A stretch of 64,000 bases of DNA, from the NCBI GenBank assembly GCA_965279315.1, contig OZ257145.1:62001-126000 (forward strand). Direction: 5' to 3'. Below the pieces are notes generated by a model, which had not been told where the DNA came from, did not search any database, and worked only from the letters and a program-made list of their open reading frames with translations. Origin of the DNA: JAPWJZ01 sp965279315. GTDB taxonomy: Bacteria; Pseudomonadota; Alphaproteobacteria; Micavibrionales; UBA2020. Of the stretch, positions 42,561-52,529 are shown piece after piece. How positions within the stretch are numbered: position 1 is the first letter of the stretch; every line of letters starts with the position of its first letter. The translations under genes and the position numbers were made by a program.

Positions 42561-44423
42561 TTATTCTTTTTTCAGCGTTTTCAGGCGCTCGGCGACGGCT
42601 GCGGCCTTTTTCTTGTCATACCACCAGCTCTCGGGGATGCCGAGGCCGTATTTGGGGGTGATGCCGGGACGGCCGAACTTGTCCCAATAGGCGATGCGGA
42701 AGTAATCGATATGCCAATGCGGGATCAGGTAATAGCTCCACAGCAGGATGCGGTCGAGCGCGTGCGTGGCGGCCAGCAGCTCTTCGCGGTCCTTGGCGGT
42801 GATGACGAGGTTGATGAGTTCATCGACCACGGGGTCCTTGATGCCGATCAGGTTGCGGCTGCCCTTGACGTTGACCTTGTCCGAGCCCCAATAGTCGCGC
42901 TGTTCGTTGCCGGGCGACAGCGACTGGCCAAAGGTGCCGACCGTGATGTCGAAATCGAAATTGTCCATGCGGTTCTGGTACTGCGTCGTGTCGACCGTGC
43001 GCACCGTCACGACCGCGCCCAGTTTTTTCAGGTTCGCGACGAAGGGGCCGACCCAGCGCTCGAACATCGGGCTGGAGAGCAGGATCTCGAATTTCATCAC
43101 ATCCGCGCCGCGCACCAGCACCTTGCCGGCGCCCATGCGCCAGCCGGCATCGGCCAGCAGGCGTTTCGCCATCGACAGGTTGTCGCGCATGTCGGCGCCC
43201 GAGCCGTCGGTCACGGGGCTCTTGAATTCATCGACGAAAATCTCGTTCGGGATTTTGCCGCGGTATTTCTCGAGGATCTCGAGCTCGCGTCCCTGCGGGC
43301 GGCCGGTAGACGCCAGTTCGGAGTTGTCGAAGTAGCTGTTGGTGCGTTTGTACGACCCGAACGCGAATTGCTTGTTCGACCATTCAAAGTCGAACGCATA
43401 GCCCAGCGCGCGACGCGTGAGCACATCGGCGAAAATGTTGCGGCGGGTGTTGAAGATAAACCCCTGCATGCCGGACGGCAGGCTGTGGTGGATTTCCTCT
43501 TTCTTGATCCAGCCTTCCGTGACGGGCACGGTGTTGTATTCCGCATTCCACGCCTTGGCCTGGTTTTCGGCGCGGAAATCGTATTCGCCCGCGAACAACG
43601 CCTGCAGCAGCACGGTTTCGTCGCGGTAGAGGTCGTACACGATGGTGTCGAAGTTATACTGCCCCTTGTTCACGGGCAGGTTCTCGCCCCACCAGTTTTT
43701 CACGCGCTCGTACACGATGCGCTTGCCGGCATCGACCGACTTGATCTTGTACGCGCCGGAACCGACCGGCGCATCGAGCGTGGTCGCATCGAATTTTTTG
43801 CCTTCCCAGTAATGTTTGGGCAGCACCTGCATCTCGCCCATGATGAGCGGCAGTTCACGGTTGCCCGCCATGTTGAAGGTGAATTTGACGCGGGTGGGGG
43901 ATTCCGCCTTTGCCTCTTTCACGTTCGCGTAATAGGCGTGATAGAACGGGTGGCCGTCCTTCATCAGCGTGTTGAAGGTGAACACGACATCATCCGCGGT
44001 CAGCGGCTGGCCGTCGCTCCACTTGGCTTCCTTGCGCAGGTTGAAGACGACGTAGGAGCGGTCTTCGGGCATCTCGATGCTTTCGGCGATCTGGCCGTAT
44101 TGCGTGAAGGCCTCGTCATCCGACCGTGATGTCAGCGGCTGGTAGATCATGCCAAGGCCGGGGGCCGCGACACCCTTGATGATGAAACCGTTCAGCGTAT
44201 CGAAAGTGCCGGCTGCGGCGAGGCGGATTTCCCCGCCCTTCGGCGCATCGGGATTGGTGTATTCAAAATGCGTGAAACCGGGCCCGTATTTCGGTTCGCC
44301 ATGCATCGCGATGGCGGGCGCAGCCTTGGGGGTTTCGGGTGATGTCCCTTGTGCAACCGCAAGGCCTGAAACCGTCAGCAGGAATGCGATGGCCAGACCC
44401 TTTAACAACCCGGTATGCGCCAT
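42561..44423 (-). CDS. yejA: Peptide-binding protein YejA
   Basis: 620 residues. Signal peptide GLLKGLAIAFLLTVSGLAVA with an AQG cleavage region, so periplasmic. It belongs to solute-binding family 5: FTHFEYTNPDAPKGGEIRLA, then LRKEAKWSDGQPLTADDVVF and the C-terminal WDKFGRPG-type end typical of YejA. It delivers oligopeptides to YejBEF. ATG has AGGAG 7 nt upstream and the operon promoter lies about 50 bp further up. Confidence 0.95.
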   Translation of the reverse strand: MAHTGLLKGLAIAFLLTVSGLAVAQGTSPETPKAAPAIAMHGEPKYGPGFTHFEYTNPDAPKGGEIRLAAAGTFDTLNGFIIKGVAAPGLGMIYQPLTSRSDDEAFTQYGQIAESIEMPEDRSYVVFNLRKEAKWSDGQPLTADDVVFTFNTLMKDGHPFYHAYYANVKEAKAESPTRVKFTFNMAGNRELPLIMGEMQVLPKHYWEGKKFDATTLDAPVGSGAYKIKSVDAGKRIVYERVKNWWGENLPVNKGQYNFDTIVYDLYRDETVLLQALFAGEYDFRAENQAKAWNAEYNTVPVTEGWIKKEEIHHSLPSGMQGFIFNTRRNIFADVLTRRALGYAFDFEWSNKQFAFGSYKRTNSYFDNSELASTGRPQGRELEILEKYRGKIPNEIFVDEFKSPVTDGSGADMRDNLSMAKRLLADAGWRMGAGKVLVRGADVMKFEILLSSPMFERWVGPFVANLKKLGAVVTVRTVDTTQYQNRMDNFDFDITVGTFGQSLSPGNEQRDYWGSDKVNVKGSRNLIGIKDPVVDELINLVITAKDREELLAATHALDRILLWSYYLIPHWHIDYFRIAYWDKFGRPGITPKYGLGIPESWWYDKKKAAAVAERLKTLKKE

Positions 44424-44472
44424 TTAAATCTCCTGATAATCCAATAGGTTAAGCATGTACTGCCCTGCGGGT

Positions 44473-44501
44473 ACTATACCCGCCCCGAAAGGCCGTGGCA
44501 A
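44473..44501 (-). promoter_or_regulatory. Sigma-70-type promoter of yejABEF
   Basis: On the minus strand: TTGCCA (44501-44496), a 17-bp spacer and TATAGT (44478-44473), about 50 bp before the yejA start. Well placed and with near-consensus elements. Confidence 0.65.
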
Positions 44502-44550
44502 GACGCGCAAATGAGGCATTTTTTTGCAAAAACAGGGAACCGCATAAATT

Positions 44551-44584
44551 AAAACCGCCGGGTTTTTGAGGCCCGGCGGTTTTA
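44551..44584 (-). terminator. Terminator of the first DotA-like gene
   Basis: Strong stem AAACCGCCGGG / GCCCGGCGGTTT with a short loop, T/A-rich on both sides so it may act in both directions. It lies 22 bp after the stop at 44606. The core CCGCCGGG recurs in the terminators of the other DotA-like genes. Confidence 0.88.
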
Positions 44585-44605
44585 TCGAAGATAATATCGG
44601 CTTTG

Positions 44606-47600
44606 CTAGGTCTGGTAGCCGCGCTTGCCGGTGAGGCCTTTTTCCCATGGCAGGCGTTTGTATTTGGAGTTTTCCTGTTCCTTGAACTTGGCGGCCAGGA
44701 AGTCGTCCTGCTTGTCGGGGCTCATCTTGTTGTAGGCCACCTTGTCCTTGGCGTTCAGCCCGTCGATCGTGTTGCTCTTGTCGATCGCGGCCTGCTTGCG
44801 CTCGTCGGCCGTCATCACCTTGTCCTTGGCGTTCGACTTCATGTTGTCGGCGCGGCTTGCCAGCTGCGTGCGTTCGGCAGCCAGCGCATCCGCATCCTTG
44901 ATCGGCACGTCGCCCTTCGGCTGCATCTGGCCGATGACGCGGGTTGCCGCGTACATGTTGCCGTCATGACCCTGGCCGAGCGAAGCGGAGACGCTGCGAT
45001 CCGGCGAGCCGCCCATCCAGCGGATCAGGTTTTCCGGGAAGATGTCGAGCAGCTTGAACGACGTGTTCGCCGCCGTGTACAGCGTGCCCAGGTAAATGAC
45101 CGAATAACAGACCTTGGCAACCAGCGCCATGAAGTAGTTGTTCGACGAGATGACCGAGGACGCGCCTTGCGAGAAGGTCGTGTGGAAGAAGACCGCGAAG
45201 GTGTTGTAGATCAGCATGCCGGCGACAAAGCCCATCACCGTCAGCACGGGGCGCATCAGCACGTTCAGCCACATGATCCACGCCGTGCGCAGCTGCGGCT
45301 GCCCCGCCGTCAGGCCGTCACCGGTCGAGACCAGGTGCGCCAGCGCTGCGACCGGCACCATCACCACCGCCTCGAACACCGACACCATCCAGGTCAGGAC
45401 CGAGAAGGCGACGCGCAGGAACGGCAGCACGGGCAGGTAGAAGGAAATCATCAGGCCCGACACGATCATCGCGGTGCCGATGGTGGCGAATGCGTTGAGC
45501 AGCGACGAAACGGCCACACCGATGCCGAGCGAGAAGCCGAAGCCTTTCAGCGTCGAGACAGCCTGGACCAGCGTCACGCCGCCCCACAGCAGGGCGCCCG
45601 TGCCCAGCACGCTATGGCCCGTATTGGCCAGCTGCGCGAGGGGGTAAGTGCCGGTCGCGGCCAGGTCGACCGCGCGGAAGATGAACGCGCCGCCATAGCT
45701 GGGCACGAAGAAGCGCGCGAGCGTCGCCGCGATGTTGTTGTCGCCGCCCGAGAGGTTCTTGAATGCCGACATCAGGTTTTTCAGGGATCCGCTGGAGCCC
45801 GTGTTGATGTCGCGGCCGCCGGTTGCCGCCGTGTTCAGGTTGCGGCCGGTGGTGCCGGGCGCCGTGGAGTTCGCCCACCATTTGTCGTAGCCGTCGAGCG
45901 CGCCGAGGACTTTTTCCTCGAGGCCCGAGATGCGGCACGAACGGCCGATGATTTTCGACCCGATGCAGCGCAGCCAGCCCGAGCCGCCGGCGCCGATCCA
46001 GACGGAGCCCGGTTCAACGGTCGCGGTCGGCTGTTGCGCGCCTGCCATCAGGCTGTTCATGTTGGTGATGTCCTGGTACCACATGCCCATGCCGGCCCAG
46101 CCGCGCGCATTCATCTGCGCTACCATCGGGCCGCCGATATAGGTCGTCAGCGCGGTTTTGCCGGGGCCTTCATAGGCGGTCATGATGTCGGTCTGCAGTT
46201 GGTTCGACATCGCCTGCTGTTCATCCATCGTGGGGTCGGTCGCGGCGGCGGCCGTCGTCGCCGCATCGCATTGCGGGATCGCGCCGACAGGGCTGGTGCC
46301 CGTGCCGCCGTCGGGGAATTTGCGCGCGACATAACGGCAGGCGAAGCGGCGGGCCATTTCAATGACCGTGCCGCCGGAACCCATCGCACTGGTCGCGCTG
46401 TCCTGCATCGCAGGCTCCAGCGCGCCGCGCATCGCGTTACGGAACGCGCGGGCGGCGATCGTGAAGTTGGGGGCGGCGTTGTAATCCGTGCCGCTGACGA
46501 TCGGGGTCGAGGTCGACATCGGGGTCGAGGGCACCATCGCCGACCATGCCAGGAACTTGTCCATGTCATCGGTCGTGGAGGCGGTCGAATAACTGATCGT
46601 GCCGCAGACGTTGGAGCCGGTGTTGTTGGTGTAGCGGTTCGTGATCGTGCCGAGGTTCGGCGTCACGTCCTGCACGCGGCGGATCACCTGGTCGGGCGGC
46701 AGGCCGCCTTGCGTCTGCTGCAGGTAGGTGTTGAACGCCACCTGGCAGACCATCACCTTGCCGATGCTGTTGACGAGCGAGGTCGCGTTATTGACGGCGA
46801 AGGGCGCCAGCAGGGACTGGTCGCCCACAACGCCCGCCACATATTGCGACCAGGCGCGCGTACCGAAGTTCGAGCCCCATTCGGCCAGTTTCATCACGGC
46901 ATACTGGCCGGAGGAGAAGCCGGAGCCGAGGGGGAACAGCAGGCCGAGCGCGAACATCACGCGGATCGGCGCCCAGACCATGTTATGGCGGCCGCCGCCG
47001 AACACGCCGGTTTTCGCGGTGTCGATGATGATGGAAACGATCATCCACAGCATCATGACGCAGGCAATCGTGATGACGCCGGTGTTATACGCGCCCATCA
47101 TGCCGGCAAGGGCGTTCTGCAGCGCGCCGCCGTTCGGCGTATCGGCTGCCGCCTGGCGCAGGATCTTGTCCAGCACCATCAGGCCGTAATCGGTCGAGAT
47201 GTTGTTGTTCGCGACGCGACCGTCGAACAGGCCGCCCGCGCCCGTGATGGCGCCCACGTTGCCCATGTCGGTCTTGCCGGCGCCCGCGCCATAGGGGTTG
47301 CCCGGGTGGGTGAAGAACAGCTGCGCCTGCGCGACTTCGCCGACGCCCAGGAAGATGCGGGCGAAGAACGTGCCGAGCGTCGCGGTCAGCGTGACGATCA
47401 TCATGACGACGACGGTGAACATGCCGTACTGGTACATGCCGGTGCGGCGCGTGGTGCGCAGGCGGAACCAGACATCGCCCATCATCTTGGTGAACTTGAT
47501 ATTGGGCACGCCTTCCGCGCCGTAGTTGACCGCGGGGTGGTCGTTCGGCAGCAGGGATGCCTGCACCAGCACCTGCGCCATGATGCGCATGAACACAGGG

Positions 47601-47902
47601 TAAATATGGGAGAAGCCGCGGAAGCACAGGCTGAACTGCGGCAGGAACATGAACGCGGCAATGGCCGAGCCCTTGATGCGGAACGGCTTGCGTTTGCCTT
47701 CCGCGATCTCGCGCTTTTCAAGCGCGCGTTTTTCGGCATAGGGGCTGGCGGCTTTCTGGACGTCTGTCAGGCCGCGGCGGGCTGTCACGCGCTCGCCGGT
47801 TGCGAATCTCTCGACGGCGGCATCGGCCTTTTTGTCCTTGCGTAGCTCCGCGAGTGCGCGAAGACCGTCCGCAATTAAACCCTTATGCTTGGAATCGCTC
47901 AT
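44606..47902 (-). CDS. DotA/TraY-family type IVB secretion protein, copy 1
   Basis: 1098 residues from the ATG at 47902; an upstream TTG is not supported. A charged N-terminal extension of about 75 residues precedes FMFLPQFSLCFRGFSHIYPVFMR. Membrane helices then lie near residue 155 and near 275. The motif GGRHNMVWAPIRVMFALG follows, then a long presumably periplasmic domain (about 340-660) with conserved Cys in MVCQVAFNTYLQ and CGTI, and RGWAGMGMWYQDI. The C-terminal membrane bundle has FYLPVLPFLRVAFSVLTWM and NTSFKLLDIFPENLIRW. The charged tail ends in KYKRLPWEKGL. This layout matches DotA (Legionella) and TraY (IncI plasmids), inner-membrane parts of type IVB secretion. Homology judged by eye; alignment could confirm it. 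Confidence 0.75.
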   Translation of the reverse strand: MSDSKHKGLIADGLRALAELRKDKKADAAVERFATGERVTARRGLTDVQKAASPYAEKRALEKREIAEGKRKPFRIKGSAIAAFMFLPQFSLCFRGFSHIYPVFMRIMAQVLVQASLLPNDHPAVNYGAEGVPNIKFTKMMGDVWFRLRTTRRTGMYQYGMFTVVVMMIVTLTATLGTFFARIFLGVGEVAQAQLFFTHPGNPYGAGAGKTDMGNVGAITGAGGLFDGRVANNNISTDYGLMVLDKILRQAAADTPNGGALQNALAGMMGAYNTGVITIACVMMLWMIVSIIIDTAKTGVFGGGRHNMVWAPIRVMFALGLLFPLGSGFSSGQYAVMKLAEWGSNFGTRAWSQYVAGVVGDQSLLAPFAVNNATSLVNSIGKVMVCQVAFNTYLQQTQGGLPPDQVIRRVQDVTPNLGTITNRYTNNTGSNVCGTISYSTASTTDDMDKFLAWSAMVPSTPMSTSTPIVSGTDYNAAPNFTIAARAFRNAMRGALEPAMQDSATSAMGSGGTVIEMARRFACRYVARKFPDGGTGTSPVGAIPQCDAATTAAAATDPTMDEQQAMSNQLQTDIMTAYEGPGKTALTTYIGGPMVAQMNARGWAGMGMWYQDITNMNSLMAGAQQPTATVEPGSVWIGAGGSGWLRCIGSKIIGRSCRISGLEEKVLGALDGYDKWWANSTAPGTTGRNLNTAATGGRDINTGSSGSLKNLMSAFKNLSGGDNNIAATLARFFVPSYGGAFIFRAVDLAATGTYPLAQLANTGHSVLGTGALLWGGVTLVQAVSTLKGFGFSLGIGVAVSSLLNAFATIGTAMIVSGLMISFYLPVLPFLRVAFSVLTWMVSVFEAVVMVPVAALAHLVSTGDGLTAGQPQLRTAWIMWLNVLMRPVLTVMGFVAGMLIYNTFAVFFHTTFSQGASSVISSNNYFMALVAKVCYSVIYLGTLYTAANTSFKLLDIFPENLIRWMGGSPDRSVSASLGQGHDGNMYAATRVIGQMQPKGDVPIKDADALAAERTQLASRADNMKSNAKDKVMTADERKQAAIDKSNTIDGLNAKDKVAYNKMSPDKQDDFLAAKFKEQENSKYKRLPWEKGLTGKRGYQT

Positions 47903-47952
47903 GGTTTTGCCCTGCAAATAAAGACCGGAACCTATAACAGGCTTATTCTTAA

Positions 47953-47981
47953 ATTGTACGCCTTTTTCTTAAAACCGTCAA
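47953..47981 (-). promoter_or_regulatory. Conserved promoter of DotA-like copy 1
   Basis: Minus strand: TTGACG (47981-47976), a 17-bp spacer and TACAAT (47958-47953), 50 bp before the start. The spacer GTTTTAAGAAAAAGGCG and flanks are nearly identical to the other three copies. Confidence 0.8.
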
Positions 47982-48080
47982 ATTTATGGACATTTATGCA
48001 AAATTTTACGGGACGGAATTGGCAAGTAATCTCATATAGTTAACAAAAACCTAACCTGCGGGGCCGCGATGCGCTTGCCC

Positions 48081-48114
48081 AAAAAAGACACCGCCGGACA
48101 TGTGCCCGGCGGTG
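48081..48114 (-). terminator. Terminator of DotA-like copy 2
   Basis: Stem CACCGCCGG / CCGGCGGTG, followed on the minus strand by TCTTTTTTGGG. It lies 30 bp past the stop at 48144. Confidence 0.9.
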
Positions 48115-48143
48115 CGTTATCACTGTGGCCTGCGGGCGTCCGT

Positions 48144-51100
48144 TCAGATCTTGAACAGCTTGCCGGCCAGCGCTTCGTTTGCCTTGATCAGGTCGTTCAG
48201 CTTGCTTTCGCTTGCCGTGCCCTTGGCAACCAGCCCGCGCAGCACGCTTTCGGCGTATTTCGCGTCCGAGAACTGCTCGCGCTTGGCGATATCGGCGTTT
48301 TTCCAGGCCGTGCGCTGTTCGGACGACATTTCGTTTTCAGCCGCACGGTCGCGCGATTCCACCAGCTTGCCATGCGCCAGCGCGACGGCCGCTTTTTCAT
48401 CGCGGGTCATGAAGCCCCATTGCGTGTTGACGTCGGAGCCGGCGTTTTTCTCTTCCCACATCGCTTGCGCGTAGCCGATCGTTTTCTTCGGCTCGCGGCT
48501 GGCTTCGTCCATCGCCGCGCCGTCAAGGCCCAGCTTGCTCAGCAGGTTCAGCTCGTCCTGCGCCTTCATATAGCCGAACATCGCCTCCGTGCCCGGTTTG
48601 CCCACGCCCGGCGCGAACAGTTCGGGATCTGTTTCGTAATAGCGGCGGATAAAGCTGTCCTTGTCCGCAGCCGACATACCGACATAGTTCACGGCATCGG
48701 CGCCCGACATCTGGTTTTCGATCTTCTGGCGCACGGCTGCGATCTGGGTTGCATTCATCGCATCCATGCCGGAGCCGCCGCCGCCCGAAAGTGCGCCGTC
48801 AAGCGCGCTGTCCGAGATGCTTGCGCCGGCCAGCTGGCCGCGGCCCACCGACGGGCCATCCAGTTCGCGGAAGTTCTGGTCGTTGTCCTTGTGTCCGCGC
48901 TGGCCGTGACCGGCCAGTTTTTCACCGAAATGGTAGCCGGAACCGCCCATATCCTTGCCGCCCTCGTTGCGGGAGAACCAGCGGCGCGGGTTCATGCTGG
49001 CATGCATATTCAGGCCGGCAAAGGTCGTGCCTGCGCCGCTGTAACCCGCCTTGCCAGTCGTGTTCAGGCTATAGCCGATGCCGCGCTCGAAGCCGAAGCG
49101 TTTGTATTTCTTGTTCTCCTGCTCCAGGAACTTGTGCTGCAGGAAGCGGTCCTTGTCGCCGGACGACATGTTGCCCATGCGGTCGCGTTCGTCCGCGGTC
49201 ATGCGGGAACGGGCCAGCTGCATGTCCGACTGCTTGCGCGCAAGCTTGCTGTCGGTCAGCAGCTCGTCGCGGACGCCCATGGCCGCCGCACGCGACGCCA
49301 CGCTGTTCGCGTTCTTGAGGTTGGTCAGGTCGTCGTCGGACTTGATCAGGTTGCGCACGTTCCAGCCCGAAGACATCGGGATCGCCTGTTCCAGGTTCTT
49401 GATCAGTGTCGCACCGGCGAAGCCGAGGCCGCCGCCGATGTTGGAACGGCCGTCCAGCAGCGCGGTGTCCTGTTTCGCGCCCCATTCGCCGAGCCAGCGC
49501 ATCAGGTGGTTGGGGAACACGTCCAGAAGCTTGAACGAGGTGTTCGCCGCCGCATACAGCGTGCCGAGATAAATGACCGAATACGCGACCTTGGCAAGGA
49601 TCTGCATCGGGTACCAATGCGTCGACATCACCGATGCCGCGCCCTGTTCGAACGTCGTGTGGAAAAACACGGCGAAGGTCGAATAGCACAGCATGCCGGC
49701 AATGAAGCCGAACACGGTCAGGATCGGGCGCATGAAGACGTTGAACCACAGCGTCCAGGCCGTCCGCCCGTGGTTACCCATCAGGCCGGGCCCCATGGTG
49801 GAGAGGTGGGTCAGCGCCGCAACCGGCACCATCACGACCGCCTCGAACACCGAGGTCAGCCAGGTGAGAACGGAGAACGCGACGCGGATGAAGGGCAGCG
49901 CGGGCAGGTAGAAGGAAATCACGCAACCCGCCAGGATCATCATCGAGCCGACGGAGGCAAGCGCGCCCATCAGCGCGGAGAAGGCAAGGCCTTTACCGAG
50001 CGAGAAACCCGCGCCGTCAATCGTCGACACGGCCTGCAGGATCGAGACACCCGTCCACAGCAGCGCGCCGATGCCCAGCACGCTATGGCCGGTATCCGAC
50101 AATTGCGCCAGCGGATAGGTGTTGGTCGCGGACAGGTCGACCGCCTTGAACAGGAACACGCCGGCAGCACGCGGGAAGATAAAGCGCGTCAGCACGGTCA
50201 GGATGCCGTTGTCGCCGATCGACACGTTGCCGATCCATGACAGGATCGAGCCGATGGAAGAGCCGACCGCAGGGTTCAGTTCCTGGTTGGAGGACGCGGC
50301 CGCCTGGCCGACCTTGCCGGGCGATCCCGAAAGGCCCGATACGCCCCACCAACGGTCATATTCGTTCATGACCGAGAACACTTTGTCCTCGAGGCCGGAG
50401 ATTTTGCACTGCTCGCCGGATTCGCTGGAGTCACCCGCGCAACGCTCCCAGCCCGCACCGCCCGAGCCTGACCAAATCGAGCCGGGCTCGACCGTCGCCA
50501 TGGGTTCCTGCGCCGTGTACTGCACGTTGTTCAGGTTCGCGATGTCCTGGTACCACATGGCCATGCCGGCCCAGCCGCGGCTCGACATTTCGGTCATCAT
50601 CGGGCTGGTCGCCGTGGTGCCGACGTAGTTGTTGAGCGCGCCGCGCCCGCCGCCCGTATAGGCGGCCATCATCGCGGCCTGCATCGTGTTCAGCATGTTC
50701 TGGTGCGACGACGTGTCGGGGTCGGTCGCGGCGGCCGCTGCGCCTGCGCACATCGGGATATCGGCCACGGGGTTGCCCGCACCGCCGCCGTCGCTGAAAC
50801 GGCGGGAAACGAACTGGCACGCGAAAGTGCGCGCATCGTTCACGACAGAACCCGCGCCGACGCCGGTCGGGGTGTCGGCGAGGTCGGCGGAAAGCGCCCC
50901 GCGCATCGCGTCGCGGAAGCCCTTCACGGCGGTCGTCATGCCGACGTTTTTATAGTTGTTGTCGGGCGCGGTGCCGGTCGAGGTCGAGGCGGTCATCGCC
51001 GTGTTCGGCGTCGCCGTGCTCCAGTCGAGGAACTGGTTGTTGTCGTCCGGCGTCGCGGCCGTGGCGAACTTGATCGCGCCGCAGATGTTGTTGGCGGTGT

Positions 51101-52307
51101 TGTTGGTGTAGCGGTTGGTGATGTAAAGCTGGCTTTGCTGCGGCGTGCCGGGCGCGGCGCTCATGGCGTCCTGCTTCAGCTCGATCACCTGGTCGGGGTC
51201 AAGCGCGCCGGTGCGCTGCTGCAGGTAGGTGTTGTAGGCCGCCTGGCAGACCATGATCTTGTTGATCGATGTCACCACGTTGGTGTTGTTGTTGACGGTA
51301 TAGGGCGACAGCAGCGTCTGGTTGCCGACGACGGAAGCGACATAGGTCGCCCAGCCGCGCGTGCCGAAGTTGGAGCCCCATTCCGCAAGCTTCACGACCA
51401 TGTACTGGCCGCCCGAGAAGCCGGCGGAGCCCAGCGGGAACATGATGCCAAGCGCGAACAGCACCCGGATCGGCACCCAGACCATGTTGTGGCGGCCGCC
51501 GCCGACGGTGCCGGTTTTCGCGGTGTCGATGATGACGGAAATGACCATCCAGCCGATCATCAGGCAGGCGACGACGAGCATGCCGGAGTTATAGATCATC
51601 ATCAGGCCGCCGAGCGCGTTTTGCAGCGCGCCGCCGGTCGGGTTGCTGGCCATGCCCTGGCGCAATACCTTGTCGAGCGCCATCAGCGCATAGTCGGTCG
51701 AGATGCCGTTGCCCTGCACGCGCAGGTCGAACAGGCCGGAGGATCCCGCGATCGTGCCGGCGGTCGCATCCAGTTCCGTCACGCCCTGCCCCTTCAGGTA
51801 CGGGTCGCCGGGATGGCGGAAGGCCTCGAAAATCTGCGCCTGCGCAACGGCGCCCACGCCCAGGAAGATGCGCGCGAAGAACGCGCCCAGCGATGCGGTG
51901 AAGGCCATGATCATCATCATGACCGCGCCGAACATCGTCCATTGATAGGTGCTCGCGCGGTTGGTTTTCAGGCGGAACCACACCTCGCCCAGCAGCTTGC
52001 GGAAGCTGTAGGATTTTTTGGTGATGGCATCGGCCTCGAGCGCGGGGTGAGTCGCGGGAATCAGCGACACCTCGGCGAACATCGTCGCCATGGTGCGGAT
52101 AAAGGCAGGGTAAAGGTGCGACATGCCTTCAAAACACATGCGGAATTGGGGCAGGAAGACGAAGGCGGCGGTCGATTTCGCCTTGATGCGGGGAGCGCGC
52201 ATGTTGTTCATCGCATCGCGGATGCGACGGGCCAGATAAGGGTTGACCTTGAGCTCTTCTTCGGCCGGAATGCCTTGATTAAGCTTAGGTTTGACCATGC
52301 GTTTCAT
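48144..52307 (-). CDS. DotA/TraY-family type IVB secretion protein, copy 2, with long C-terminal tail
   Basis: 1387 residues from the ATG at 52307 (a second ATG at 52298 is possible; a GTG at 52337 has no support). The membrane and periplasmic core, about residues 45-935, has the same motifs as copy 1: FVFLPQFRMCFEGMSHLYPA, GGRHNMVWVPIRVLFALGIM, NRYTNNTANNICGAI and RGWAGMAMWYQDI. The core is followed by a hydrophilic tail of about 450 residues with recurring short Met-Ser/Thr-x-x-[DE] segments (MTADERDRMGNMSSGDKDRF, MSAADKDSF, MTRDEKAAV, MSSEQRTAW) and KYKRFGFERGIGY, matching the copy 1 tail. The tail should be cytoplasmic; its role is unknown. Confidence 0.75.
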   Translation of the reverse strand: MKRMVKPKLNQGIPAEEELKVNPYLARRIRDAMNNMRAPRIKAKSTAAFVFLPQFRMCFEGMSHLYPAFIRTMATMFAEVSLIPATHPALEADAITKKSYSFRKLLGEVWFRLKTNRASTYQWTMFGAVMMMIMAFTASLGAFFARIFLGVGAVAQAQIFEAFRHPGDPYLKGQGVTELDATAGTIAGSSGLFDLRVQGNGISTDYALMALDKVLRQGMASNPTGGALQNALGGLMMIYNSGMLVVACLMIGWMVISVIIDTAKTGTVGGGRHNMVWVPIRVLFALGIMFPLGSAGFSGGQYMVVKLAEWGSNFGTRGWATYVASVVGNQTLLSPYTVNNNTNVVTSINKIMVCQAAYNTYLQQRTGALDPDQVIELKQDAMSAAPGTPQQSQLYITNRYTNNTANNICGAIKFATAATPDDNNQFLDWSTATPNTAMTASTSTGTAPDNNYKNVGMTTAVKGFRDAMRGALSADLADTPTGVGAGSVVNDARTFACQFVSRRFSDGGGAGNPVADIPMCAGAAAAATDPDTSSHQNMLNTMQAAMMAAYTGGGRGALNNYVGTTATSPMMTEMSSRGWAGMAMWYQDIANLNNVQYTAQEPMATVEPGSIWSGSGGAGWERCAGDSSESGEQCKISGLEDKVFSVMNEYDRWWGVSGLSGSPGKVGQAAASSNQELNPAVGSSIGSILSWIGNVSIGDNGILTVLTRFIFPRAAGVFLFKAVDLSATNTYPLAQLSDTGHSVLGIGALLWTGVSILQAVSTIDGAGFSLGKGLAFSALMGALASVGSMMILAGCVISFYLPALPFIRVAFSVLTWLTSVFEAVVMVPVAALTHLSTMGPGLMGNHGRTAWTLWFNVFMRPILTVFGFIAGMLCYSTFAVFFHTTFEQGAASVMSTHWYPMQILAKVAYSVIYLGTLYAAANTSFKLLDVFPNHLMRWLGEWGAKQDTALLDGRSNIGGGLGFAGATLIKNLEQAIPMSSGWNVRNLIKSDDDLTNLKNANSVASRAAAMGVRDELLTDSKLARKQSDMQLARSRMTADERDRMGNMSSGDKDRFLQHKFLEQENKKYKRFGFERGIGYSLNTTGKAGYSGAGTTFAGLNMHASMNPRRWFSRNEGGKDMGGSGYHFGEKLAGHGQRGHKDNDQNFRELDGPSVGRGQLAGASISDSALDGALSGGGGSGMDAMNATQIAAVRQKIENQMSGADAVNYVGMSAADKDSFIRRYYETDPELFAPGVGKPGTEAMFGYMKAQDELNLLSKLGLDGAAMDEASREPKKTIGYAQAMWEEKNAGSDVNTQWGFMTRDEKAAVALAHGKLVESRDRAAENEMSSEQRTAWKNADIAKREQFSDAKYAESVLRGLVAKGTASESKLNDLIKANEALAGKLFKI

Positions 52308-52360
52308 GCGTGATGCCCCGAGAAAATAGTTCCACACACCTAAATCAGGCTTATTCCTTC

Positions 52361-52389
52361 ATTCTACGCCTTTTTCTTAAAACCGTCAA
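52361..52389 (-). promoter_or_regulatory. Conserved promoter of DotA-like copy 2
   Basis: Minus strand: TTGACG (52389-52384), a 17-bp spacer and TAGAAT (52366-52361). Spacer identical to copy 1. Confidence 0.8.
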
Positions 52390-52469
52390 ATTTACGGGCA
52401 TTTATGCAAAATTTTACAGGTACATAAGTCCCTCAGGGGTTTTCCCCTGTTCCGGCGCCGCCCTGCCCC

Positions 52470-52504
52470 AAAAAGAAAACCGCCGGATCTTGCGACCCGG
52501 CGGT
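52470..52504 (-). terminator. Terminator of DotA-like copy 3
   Basis: Stem ACCGCCGG / CCGGCGGT with a 10-nt loop, followed on the minus strand by TTTTCTTTTTG. It lies about 25 bp past the stop at 52530. Confidence 0.88.
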
Positions 52505-52529
52505 GATTTCTTTGGCTGAAGCCAGGGCC

